Assembly (NCBI RefSeq): GCF_004791695.1
Contig: NZ_SRSO01000008.1
Coordinates: 62,001-126,000 of the forward strand
Source: Flavivirga rizhaonensis
GTDB taxonomy: Bacteria; Bacteroidota; Bacteroidia; Flavobacteriales; Flavobacteriaceae
Length of the DNA stretch: 64,000 bases
Direction of reading: 5' to 3'
The position numbers and the translations under genes were made by a program. This document shows, piece by piece, positions 25,832-34,700 of this stretch; the stretch's first letter is position 1, and each line of letters begins with the position of its first letter. Under the pieces are notes generated by a model. That model did no database searches and was not told the DNA's origin. It saw only the letters and a list, made by a program, of their open reading frames with translations.

Positions 25832-26089
25832 ATGGAATTATTATTAACTGAACAAGATTTAGAGCCATTACCTGAACCCAAAGAGTTTGTACAACACGCT
25901 AAGCCAGAAGGCATATTAAATTCTAACTATAAGAAACTAGTAAAAAAGAATTTAAGTAATATAACTTCACAATCTCTTTTTGGGGTTAAACAACGTTTAA
26001 AAAGTAGTCGATATAGATTTACTTCAGGTGCAGAAACTATTTTAGTAGTATCTGTTTATATGGCTATTATCATTGTTATCTTTTCCTAG
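25832..26089 (+). CDS. Small C-terminally anchored membrane protein
   Basis: From the ATG at 25832 the product has 85 residues: an acidic, proline-containing N-terminus (EQDLEPLPEPKEF), a lysine-rich middle, and one C-terminal membrane segment (ILVVSVYMAIIIVIF). I prefer this start to a TTG at 25805. The family is unknown to me. It lies between the orphan terminator and a palindromic repeat, and no operon partner is evident. Confidence 0.6.
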   Translation: MELLLTEQDLEPLPEPKEFVQHAKPEGILNSNYKKLVKKNLSNITSQSLFGVKQRLKSSRYRFTSGAETILVVSVYMAIIIVIFS

Positions 26090-26097
26090 GTAAATAA

Positions 26098-26256
26098 GAA
26101 CTTATCTTGACTTTTTCTATTTCCTAAAAAACGGCTAAAATTCGCTCATATTTCATTATTTTTTTATACATAGTGATACTATGCCTTTCAAAAAGTGCTT
26201 AATTTGAGCAAATTTCAACTCATTTTCGGTTAAAAACAAAAAGTCAAGATGAGTTC
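26098..26256. repeat. Complete 159-bp palindromic intergenic element
   Basis: The ends GAACTTATCTTGACTTTTT and AAAAAGTCAAGATGAGTTC are near-perfect inverted copies, and symmetry continues inward to the centre CATAGTGATACTATG at 26169-26183. The whole element is an imperfect palindrome. A second copy, cut by the window edge, is at 1-133. It has no coding capacity and starts nine bases after a stop codon. It is MITE-like in size and symmetry; I could not identify flanking target duplications. Confidence 0.85.
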
Positions 26257-26487
26257 ATGATGTTTTTATAAAAGTTGTAACATTTTCACAAAAAATACTA
26301 CATATATTAAAGCCGCTTTTTTACGATTGTTAACTGATGATCTTTTGAGCTAATCTCAAAATAATCTTTTATATTTTTTTGAATTGAATTTCGATAGACT
26401 TGTTTTATTGAACAGTCAATTTATTGCAAAAACTTTAAAATGTGTTGAATGTATTTCAATACAATGTTATTATAAATACTAGAAACC

Positions 26488-26748
26488 ATGGGGGGAGAAG
26501 GATCAATGCTGGCAGCTATTAATTCTTTAAAAAATAATAGAAGCCTTTTATCAAAAAGAAAAGAAAGAAGTGCTTTAGGAGGTAGTTACAGCAATGTTAA
26601 ATTAGCAAAGTTTCCAAAAGCAACTCCAGAACAATTAAAAGAAATTAGAAATAGAACCATAAAAGAGAACAGAAAAACTAGAACTAAAATTATGTTATGC
26701 TTTGTATTATTTCTAGTTCTAACATCAATTTTTCTATACTTGATATAG
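26488..26748 (+). CDS. Small conserved flavobacterial membrane protein (MGGEGSM type)
   Basis: The 86-residue protein begins MGGEGSMLAAINSLKNNRSL, has a basic central part, and one C-terminal membrane segment (IMLCFVLFLVLTSIFLYLI). I recall this N-terminus as conserved among small flavobacterial proteins of unknown function, which suggests a constrained role despite the small size. It has its own strong terminator and appears monocistronic, with 230 bases of AT-rich upstream DNA. Confidence 0.75.
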   Translation: MGGEGSMLAAINSLKNNRSLLSKRKERSALGGSYSNVKLAKFPKATPEQLKEIRNRTIKENRKTRTKIMLCFVLFLVLTSIFLYLI

Positions 26749-26780
26749 CAAAAAAGCAGCTCATAAGCTGCTTTTTTGCT
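26747..26780 (+). terminator. rho-independent terminator of the MGGEGSM gene
   Basis: AGCAAAAAAGCAGCT and AGCTGCTTTTTTGCT form a perfect 15-bp stem with loop CATA that starts inside the stop codon. Confidence 0.9.
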
Positions 26781-26825
26781 ACCTGTATAAGATTGATTAT
26801 TATAGCCTAAATTTTTACATTCTAG

Positions 26826-27275
26826 TTACTCTTTCAACAAACATTCTTGTATTTTATGAAATATTTCTGTTTGAATAATAATATTTCCTTTTTTAGAAAC
26901 CTCCATTCTTTTTGGAGCTTCATCAAATTTTAAGTTTTGAAATTTATTATTTCCAATGTATTTGCTCACATTACCCCCACGAGTGAAAATCCATATAAAA
27001 CCTGCGTTGTCCCTTTCTAATTTAACTATATAGTTGCCAGGGATTGAAGTGTTATCGTTAACGTCATGTTTATAAATTGTAAATTCGTAGCCATCATAAT
27101 AGTTTAAACCGTCCCAAGTGGCAATCCAAAGCCCTCCATCTAGGTCGTTTTCAATATCTATTACCGAATTATTGGACAGCCCAGAACTCGTTTCAAAACT
27201 TTCAAACTTAATATGTTGCGACCACCCGAATACACATGAAATGGATATAATGAATGAAATGACGTTTTTTAGCAT
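26826..27275 (-). pseudogene. N-terminal remnant of a propeller-type sensor protein
   Basis: The 149-residue product has a signal peptide ending WSQ and two Reg_prop-like propeller blades (FETSSGLSNNSVIDIENDLD, GGLWIATWDGLNYYDG; AGFIWIFTRGGNVSKY). Such blades normally begin proteins of about 1000 or more residues: hybrid two-component regulators or ligand-binding sensors. Here the reading stops after about two blades (IQECLLKE), with no further propeller, Y_Y_Y, kinase or HTH parts downstream. It looks like a deletion remnant; a secreted minimal protein is less likely. Confidence 0.7.
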
Positions 27276-27375
27276 CTAGACTATTTTAACCTACAATAGT
27301 ATAATTCTTGTTTTAACTTAATATGACTATAGGATTAAATTATAAGTAAGAAATAATATGCTCAATTTTTAGCAT

Positions 27376-27402
27376 AAAAAAAACCATGAATTTAATTCAT
27401 GG
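27376..27402 (-). terminator. Terminator of the aminotransferase gene
   Basis: A CCATGAATT/AATTCATGG stem (27384-27402) is followed on the minus strand by eight T. It lies about 30 bases after the stop codon at 27434. Confidence 0.8.
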
Positions 27403-27433
27403 CTTTAATAATATTTTTGAAATTGTAGGCTAT

Positions 27434-28618
27434 TTAACTCACAACTTCTTCAACACGTTTTATAGCTTCAATAATCTGTTCTTGAGATGCCGCATAAGAA
27501 ATACGAATACAATTCGGATTACCAAAAGCGTCACCAGTTACAGTAGCAACTAATGCTTCTTCTAATAAATATAAAGAAAAATCTGTTGCGTTATTTATTG
27601 TTTTGCCACGTAATGTTTTTCCAAAGTAATAAGAAATATCTGGGAATACATAAAAGGCACCTTCAGGAGTGTTTGAATTAAACCCTTTAATGTCACCTAA
27701 AAGACCAAGTACTAAATCACGACGAATTTTAAATTCATCAATCATATACTTTACTTTACTTGGAGATGCATTAAGCGCAGTAATTACAGCTTGTTGCGCA
27801 ATACAGTTAGCACCACTAGTAGTTTGACCTTGCATTTTATTACAAGCACGTGCTATTTTTTCTGGAGCACCAATAAACCCAATACGCCACCCCGTCATAG
27901 CAAATGCTTTTGAGACACCGTTTACGGTAATAGTGCGATCGTACATATCGTCAAATTCAGCCATACTTGCATGTCCTTTTCCGTAGTTTATATGCTCATA
28001 TATTTCATCGGAAACAACATAAATATTTGGATATTTAACCAGTACATCGGCTAATGCTCTTAATTCATCTTTGCTATATACAGATCCACTTGGATTACAA
28101 GGCGAGCTAAACCACATCATTTTAGTGTTTGGGGTTATGGCTGCTTCAAGCTGCTCGGGTGTCATTTTAAAATCGGTTTCAATAGATGTTTTAACCTCTA
28201 CAGGAACCCCATCATTTAATTTTACAATATCAGAATAACTAACCCAATAAGGACAAGGTAAAAGAACTTCATCACCTTTATTTAACATCACGGCAGCTAT
28301 ATTTGCTAAACATTGTTTAGCACCTGTAGAAACAACTATTTGAGGTAAGGTATATGTTAAGTTATTATCACGTTTAAATTTTGTAATAATAGCTTGTTTT
28401 AATTCTACATATCCATCAACGGGAGAGTATGAATTGTAATTGTCGTTTATAGCTTGAATAGCAGCATCTTTAATAAAATCTGGAGTATTAAAGTCTGGTT
28501 CTCCAAGGCTTAAGCCAATTATATCTTTTCCTTCACCTCTAAGTTCTCTTGCCTTTGCGGCCATAGCTAGAGTGGCAGATGTAGACATGTTTAAAATTCT
28601 ATCTGATAATAAGTTCAT
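27434..28618 (-). CDS. PLP-dependent class I aminotransferase (aspartate aminotransferase-like)
   Basis: The 394-residue protein has the fold-type I aminotransferase layout. Visible are SLGEPDFNTPDFI near the N-terminus, the cofactor region STGAKQCLANIAAVML, SPCNPSGSVYS, VVSDEIYEHINY and the PLP lysine in NGVSKAFAMTGWRIGFIG. This is the Ibeta aspartate aminotransferase type (AspC/AatA-like), moving an amino group between aspartate and 2-oxoglutarate; related substrates are possible. The desaturase gene lies 34 bases upstream in the same direction, so they may be co-transcribed. Confidence 0.92.
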   Translation of the reverse strand: MNLLSDRILNMSTSATLAMAAKARELRGEGKDIIGLSLGEPDFNTPDFIKDAAIQAINDNYNSYSPVDGYVELKQAIITKFKRDNNLTYTLPQIVVSTGAKQCLANIAAVMLNKGDEVLLPCPYWVSYSDIVKLNDGVPVEVKTSIETDFKMTPEQLEAAITPNTKMMWFSSPCNPSGSVYSKDELRALADVLVKYPNIYVVSDEIYEHINYGKGHASMAEFDDMYDRTITVNGVSKAFAMTGWRIGFIGAPEKIARACNKMQGQTTSGANCIAQQAVITALNASPSKVKYMIDEFKIRRDLVLGLLGDIKGFNSNTPEGAFYVFPDISYYFGKTLRGKTINNATDFSLYLLEEALVATVTGDAFGNPNCIRISYAASQEQIIEAIKRVEEVVS

Positions 28619-28652
28619 TTTTTTATGTGTTGTTGTATGTAAAATGTGAATT

Positions 28653-29747
28653 TTAGGCTAAACTAGGTTTTCTTCCTAATACTTTTAATTGGTTGTAATG
28701 TTCAGAAATAGCTTTCCAAATAGTATCATATTCATTGTAAGGTAAGCTAAACTCTTTAGCTGTTTCTTTAACTATTTTCGCTATTCTGTTATAATGAATG
28801 TGACTAATTTGAGCAAATAAGTGATGCTCAACTTGTCGGTTTAACCCACCAGTATAGAATTCTACCAACCAACTTTTTGGTGAAAAATTTGATGTTGTAA
28901 ATAATTGATGAATAGCCCAGGTGTTTTTCATGTTGCCGTTTTCGTCTGGTAAGGGCATGTCTGTATTAGGCATAACATGTGCTAATTGGAAAATAACACT
29001 TAAAATAATTCCAGCAGTATAATGCATAATAAAGAATCCTATTAGAACTTGCCACCAGGCAAAACCTAATGCTAATGGTAAAACAACCCAAATGGCATAA
29101 TATATAATTTTACCAACGATTAATTTAGTCCACTGCGTTGCAGGGTTAGGAAATTTGCCGTAAGATAATTTCCTTTTTAAATATACAAATGTCTGTTTGA
29201 AATCTGTTGTGATGGCCCAATTTACAGTCAGTAAACCGTATAAAAAAAAGGCATAATACTTTTGGTATTTATGAATTTTAAGCCATTTTGTATGTTTAGA
29301 AAAGCGTATAATTCTACCAGCATCTATGTCCTCATCATGACCTTGAATGTTTGTGTAAGTATGATGCAAAACGTTGTGCTGTACTTTCCAGTTATAATCA
29401 TTTCCGGCTAAAATGTAGATGCTACTTCCCATTAATTTATTAACCCATTTCTTACTTGAAAAAGAGCCGTGATTTGCATCGTGCATAACATTCATGCCAA
29501 CGCCAGCCATACCTACTCCTACAACCATCATACAAATAACTTGAACCCAGCCTGGTAAATCAACTGTGAAAATCAATACCACAGGTACTATAAGTAATGA
29601 AAACATCACTATGGCCTTCGTGTATAATTTCCAATTTCCTGTGCGTTTTATATTATTCTCTTTAAAGTAATTGTTAACACGTTTATTAAGTGTTTTAAAA
29701 AACTTAGCAGAATCATTTCTTGAGAAAGTTAATGCTTGTTTGCTCAT
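28653..29747 (-). CDS. Membrane fatty acid desaturase
   Basis: The 364-residue di-iron enzyme would introduce a double bond into acyl chains. It has three histidine boxes: HDANH (H89, H93), HNVLHH (H124, H128, H129) and QVEHH near residue 310. The Gln-starting third box and the Linoleoyl-CoA/delta-6-like pattern put it among front-end-type acyl desaturases, here without a cytochrome b5 domain. Four hydrophobic stretches fit a membrane enzyme. A TATCTTTG box at 29800-29807 on the minus strand is a likely -7 element. A role in membrane fluidity is inferred. Confidence 0.9.
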   Translation of the reverse strand: MSKQALTFSRNDSAKFFKTLNKRVNNYFKENNIKRTGNWKLYTKAIVMFSLLIVPVVLIFTVDLPGWVQVICMMVVGVGMAGVGMNVMHDANHGSFSSKKWVNKLMGSSIYILAGNDYNWKVQHNVLHHTYTNIQGHDEDIDAGRIIRFSKHTKWLKIHKYQKYYAFFLYGLLTVNWAITTDFKQTFVYLKRKLSYGKFPNPATQWTKLIVGKIIYYAIWVVLPLALGFAWWQVLIGFFIMHYTAGIILSVIFQLAHVMPNTDMPLPDENGNMKNTWAIHQLFTTSNFSPKSWLVEFYTGGLNRQVEHHLFAQISHIHYNRIAKIVKETAKEFSLPYNEYDTIWKAISEHYNQLKVLGRKPSLA

Positions 29748-29838
29748 GCTACTAATTTAAAATATAAGAAGGAATAAATTCCAATTGTTATATACCGTAC
29801 AAAGATAAGTATAAACCAACTTAAGTAATAACGTTTTT

Positions 29839-29872
29839 TTGTAAAAATATGCACAGAAAAAGTATATTTTTG
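29839..29872 (+). promoter_or_regulatory. Promoter of rsmG
   Basis: TTG (29839-29841), a 23-base spacer and TATTTTTG (29865-29872) fit the Bacteroidota consensus. The start codon follows 17 bases later. Confidence 0.6.
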
Positions 29873-29889
29873 TTGAAAATTTAACACCA

Positions 29890-30519
29890 ATGGAGCTAAT
29901 TTTAAAATATTTCCCAGAGCTTACAGGCGATCAGATTTCAAAGTTTAAAAAGTTAGAAACGCTTTATCAGGATTGGAATTTAAAGATTAATGTGGTGTCT
30001 CGTAAAGATATTGATGAGCTTTATTTGCGCCATGTATTACATGCTTTGGCTATAGCAAAGGTTTTAAAGTTTAAAACAGGGAGTAAAATCCTTGATGTTG
30101 GTACTGGCGGTGGGTTTCCAGGTGTGCCTTTGGCTATTTTGTTTCCTGAATGTTCTTTTCATTTGGTAGATAGTATTGCTAAAAAATTGAAAGTGGTTAA
30201 TGAGGTTGTTGAAGGTTTGGGATTGACTAATATAAAAACCACACACAGTCGTGTAGAAGATATTAAAGATACCTATGATTTTATTGTAAGTCGTGCAGTG
30301 GCAGCCATGCCAACTTTTGTACATTGGGTTAAAGGGAAAATTACGAAACCACAAAATCACGACCTAAAAAACGGTATTTTATACTTAAAAGGTGGCGATT
30401 TAAGAGAAGAACTTCAGGATTATAAAACAGCAACTATTTATAATATAAGTGATTTTTATACTGAGGATTTTTTTGAAACTAAGAAAGTGGTACACCTGCC
30501 ACTAAAATACAGAGGATAG
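29890..30519 (+). CDS. rsmG: 16S rRNA (guanine527-N7)-methyltransferase
   Basis: RsmG (GidB) methylates G527 in the 530 loop of 16S rRNA. The 209-residue protein has the SAM-binding motif KILDVGTGGGFPGVPLAI, the N-terminal NVVSRKDIDELYLRHVLHAL segment and VSRAVAAMPTFVHWV, and matches the normal family length. It ends seven bases before the convergent TPR gene. Confidence 0.96.
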   Translation: MELILKYFPELTGDQISKFKKLETLYQDWNLKINVVSRKDIDELYLRHVLHALAIAKVLKFKTGSKILDVGTGGGFPGVPLAILFPECSFHLVDSIAKKLKVVNEVVEGLGLTNIKTTHSRVEDIKDTYDFIVSRAVAAMPTFVHWVKGKITKPQNHDLKNGILYLKGGDLREELQDYKTATIYNISDFYTEDFFETKKVVHLPLKYRG

Positions 30520-30526
30520 CCCTGAA

Positions 30527-31483
30527 CTATAATTTTAATATGGGGTTGATATTATTATTAAAATAAAAATACTGATTTTGATACCAATAGGTATTAGCAA
30601 ATAAATCTATAGAGTCTATACTTTTTTCTGGAGATAGTATAGATTTTGCCTTTTGTAAATTTAATTTAGCATTAGGAATGTCTCCAATTTTGTAATAAGC
30701 TAATGACAGTCCAAGGAGTGCATCAAAATCTGTAGCATCAAATTTCAACGCTGTAGAAAAATCTGAAATAGCATTATTAAATTTACCTAACAATAAATAA
30801 GATACCCCTCTATAAAAGTATGCATATGTATTATTTTTATTGATTCTTAATGCAGTAGACAGATCGGTGTTAGCTTTTTGGTAATAATTAATCTCCATAT
30901 AAAATACACCTCTGTTATAGAAGTTATGAGAACTTGGTTCTGCTATAATAGCTAAAGAATAATCTTTTAATGCTTTTTTGTACGCTTTCAAAGCTTTATG
31001 TGCAGCAGCTCTTAATGTGTATGTCTTTGGCTGATTAGGAACAGCTTTTATAACCTTGCTAAAATCTTTTATAGCGTCTTTATATTCTCCTAAATCGTAT
31101 TTTACACAGCCAAGGCTATACAAGGCATCAATAAAAGTAGAGTCCATTTCGAAAGATTTACTATAATCATTTTTGGCACCAACAAAATCTTTTAAACTGT
31201 ATCTGGAATTTCCTCTATTATAATAAGTATCAGCATCAGGTTTCAGTACAATGATCTTAGAATAATCAACGATGGCGCCATGATAATCCCCTAAATCGTT
31301 TTTTGCAATGCCACGATAGAAATAAGCATCCAAATTTTTGGAATCCAATTCTAAAGCTTTGGTAAAGAGGTTTATCTTTTTGTTTAAATCGGTTTCTCTT
31401 ATAGCTTTTCTGTAAAACTTATTGGCCTGAGAATATGTGAGTAACGGAATTAAACTTAAAATTAAAATAATGTATTTTTTCAT
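30527..31483 (-). CDS. Secreted tetratricopeptide repeat protein
   Basis: From the ATG at 31483 the 318-residue product begins with a signal peptide (MKKYIILILSLIPLLTYSQ). I reject the longer start at 31546 because it precedes this signal. The mature part is seven to eight TPR units, recognisable by repeats such as AYFYRGIAKNDLGDYHGAI, TYYNRGNSRYSLKDFVGA and AYFYRGVSYLLLGKFNNAI. It is probably a periplasmic scaffold for protein contacts. No partner is indicated. Confidence 0.85.
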   Translation of the reverse strand: MKKYIILILSLIPLLTYSQANKFYRKAIRETDLNKKINLFTKALELDSKNLDAYFYRGIAKNDLGDYHGAIVDYSKIIVLKPDADTYYNRGNSRYSLKDFVGAKNDYSKSFEMDSTFIDALYSLGCVKYDLGEYKDAIKDFSKVIKAVPNQPKTYTLRAAAHKALKAYKKALKDYSLAIIAEPSSHNFYNRGVFYMEINYYQKANTDLSTALRINKNNTYAYFYRGVSYLLLGKFNNAISDFSTALKFDATDFDALLGLSLAYYKIGDIPNAKLNLQKAKSILSPEKSIDSIDLFANTYWYQNQYFYFNNNINPILKL

Positions 31484-31627
31484 GTTCAATTTAGTCAACA
31501 AATAATATGCCGCTTTTTTTAAGAATAAATGTAATATAATTTTCAATGAAAAGAGAATCTTTTTCTAAACCATCGCAATTTTTGGGTACAAAAAAAATGA
31601 CAAAAATCAGTTTATGTAAGATTTTAT

Positions 31628-31657
31628 TTGTTTTTAAATGATAAAACATTACATTTG
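31628..31657 (+). promoter_or_regulatory. Promoter of the large T9SS cargo gene
   Basis: TTG (31628-31630), a 19-base spacer and TACATTTG (31650-31657) match the consensus. The predicted leader is about 45 bases. Confidence 0.7.
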
Positions 31658-31709
31658 TCGGGTAAATATGTCATTTCATCGATAAAACCTCGGGCTTAAA
31701 TTTTAAGAA

Positions 31710-34700
31710 ATGAAAAATATTCAAACTTGTAACTTGGCTACTATAAAGCTTAAACTTGTTATGTTGTTTTGCTTACTAAGTTTTATTAGTAATGCTCAAG
31801 TCATACAAGTTGAAATTATTGGTGGTTCTGCGGTATCAGACGGATCTACTGTTACCATTAATGCAGGAAATAGCCTTGATTTCAGAATTACGAATATTGA
31901 AGGAGGGAATTGTGATAATTTAAAAATCAATGGTGTAGATATAGCAAATACCACAGATTTTAGCATAAATCCTGGAGATCCTAAAAATAATATTAAACCG
32001 GCAGGCTGTCCAGGAGGGAAAAAGGAGTTGGACTTTGAAATAGAGAACATAAGCCCTAATTGTACTACAACAAGTACATTGATTACTATTGAAATTAAAA
32101 ACCAATCTGATTTTACATTTACATTACAGGTAAATTCTGCTCCAGAAATATTTGTTTTGGGAGGGACGCCTTATGCCGATATTTATCATGGAGATACAAT
32201 AACCTCAGACACTAATGGTACTTATTTTGGTGTTGTAGATGAAGGGGCAACTATAACCAGAAGATATGCTATTTCAAATATTGGTAGTTGTGATTTAAAT
32301 ATAAGCTCACTTACTAGTTCTAATGTAGATTTTGTGACGTCTTCACCATTTCCAATACCTTATGATATAGGACCTTACGGGGGCATTGTTTTTGATGTTA
32401 CTTTTACGGCTCCAGTTGGTGGGACTGGTATTCAAAGTGCAACGATTAGCATTGGCAATAGTGATAATACAGTATTTACTTTTGTGGTTGATTCAGAAAT
32501 GTTTAATGAGAATATTCCTGGTCCTGGAGGTATCACTGCAGATTTTAGGCTGTGGTTAAAATCAACGAGAGGAATCGTTGAATCAAGTTCCAAAGTTTCA
32601 GAATGGCATGATTTAGGAACCAATGGGAAAGATGCTATTCAACCAGTTGCAGTAAACCAACCTACTTATTTAGATACAGAAGCAGACAATATAAATTTTA
32701 ATCCGGTTATTGAGTTTGAAAATAACGGAACTACTATTGAACAATATTTGTACAATACTACGAATGGTTTTTACAGCCAGGATATTTTTATTGTTATGAT
32801 TCCTGATGCGACTATGACAAGTGCATCGACAAGAAATACCATCTTTGCAGGAACATCATCAGGAAATGCAGGGGATATGACCGGTGTTGGATTTGGTGAT
32901 TATTCAACCGAATTTACCAATGAAACTTTATCATATAATCAAGATATTCCAGGAGGAGGAAGTTATAATGGAGAGGCAGAAATAAGTGCTTCGTATTCTA
33001 ACGCAGGGATTATAAATGTAAGAAATAATGCGGCTGTTTCTCCAACAGGACAGGATATTTTATATAATTCTAATTTATTAACAACATCTTCTGTAAATGA
33101 TATTGCTTTTGCAAATGTAGGAGCACCAGGACCTCCAATATTAGGTACAGAGTATTGGATTGGTAGAAATTTTGATGTACAAGGAAGTTTAAATGGTAGG
33201 ATTGCAGAAATTTTTACGTTTGCAGAACGTGTAACGGATGCCGATAGACAAAAAATAGAATCGTATTTAGCTATAAAATATGGTATTACTCTGGGAGCAG
33301 CAACCGAAGCTCAGAAAGATTATATTAATTCATTTGATACTAAAGTATGGGATATCGTAGCGAATGCTGGTTATAATTATGATGTAGCTGGTATTGGTCG
33401 AGATTCTATATCCGATTTAAATCAAAAACAATCAAAAACATTAAATACCTTAAATGAGGTATGTATAGGTTTAGGAGGTCTTTTTTCAACTAACAGTGCA
33501 AATAATAATGAGTTTAAAGAAGATGGCGATTTTTTGGTATGGGGAAATAATAATGGTCCATTTACAGGAACTAGCACAAATACTGTAACTATTGCTTCTG
33601 GAATTACAACATCTCTAACACGAATAGATAGAAAATGGAAAATTATAGAATCGAATGAAGATGTTAACGGAGATGTAGAAACCGTATATGTATCTATTCC
33701 GATTGCAGCGTTTAGTGGTTTTTCTAAAACAGCAACCGAAGAATATGCTTTAATTGTTGCCGATGATCCGAATTTTGCAAATACAGATATTATTGATGTG
33801 ATTCCTTTAAGATCGGACGGAGGTTCTAATCTTGAAACTTGGTACGATTTTGATGGAACCAAGTATTTTACTTTTGGAAAGGTGCCTAATTTGGCAGAAA
33901 ATCACTCAGTGAATATTGGGTCGGGCGATTATTTAGTAGGTGAATTTAGTCTTAATTTAAGTGTGGATTCTTTTTCAATTTCGGCATGGATTAAATGTGC
34001 TGCAAATGCCAGTAACAGAACGGTTATGGCAAAAGGAGAAAAATTGCAAATACGTCTTAATACTTCTGGAAATATAGAAGTTTATATTGATGATGCAGTC
34101 ACTCCAAAGTTTACTTCTAATATGGATGTTGATGATGGGAAATGGCACCATACGGCTTTTATATATGATAGTGGAACTGTTTTGATGTATATAGATGGTG
34201 TTTTAGATAAATCGGTACAAGATGTAGTACACCCATCTCCAAACTTTAACAATTATGCTATAGGAGCTGTTTATATTGATAAAGATAATGTGGTCAATCC
34301 GCTTTTAGGGGATATTGATGAGGTATATGTGTGGGATTTGGCACTTTCTCAAGATCAAGTACGTTACTTGATGAATCAAGAGTTAGAACGATTTGACATT
34401 AGTGGTACGGATTATACCAGTGGCAAAATAGTGCCTCATGCAGCAGCGAGTAATGAGGTTGTATCCATATCATGGAGTCATTTAAGGGTCTATTATGATT
34501 TTAATTCATTTTATGGATCGACTGTTGAAGGGTTAACGGATGATCGTTTCTTTTTACGCTTAAAATATTTAAACAAAAGTAAATCCATCGTTGGTACACA
34601 AAGCGCACCATTACCATATATTTCTGCTGCAGATGGCGCATGGGATACACCAGGAACTTGGAGTAATAATGCAGATCAAGTCATTCCAAATTCTTTAAGC

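Noticed and set aside
26747-26780. The strong 15-bp stem considered as part of a dispersed repeat
   Set aside because: It is a standard terminator with a T-run directly after a stop codon and shows no second copy here.
31484-31546. Longer start for the TPR protein
   Set aside because: It would place 21 residues before a clear signal peptide that starts at 31483.
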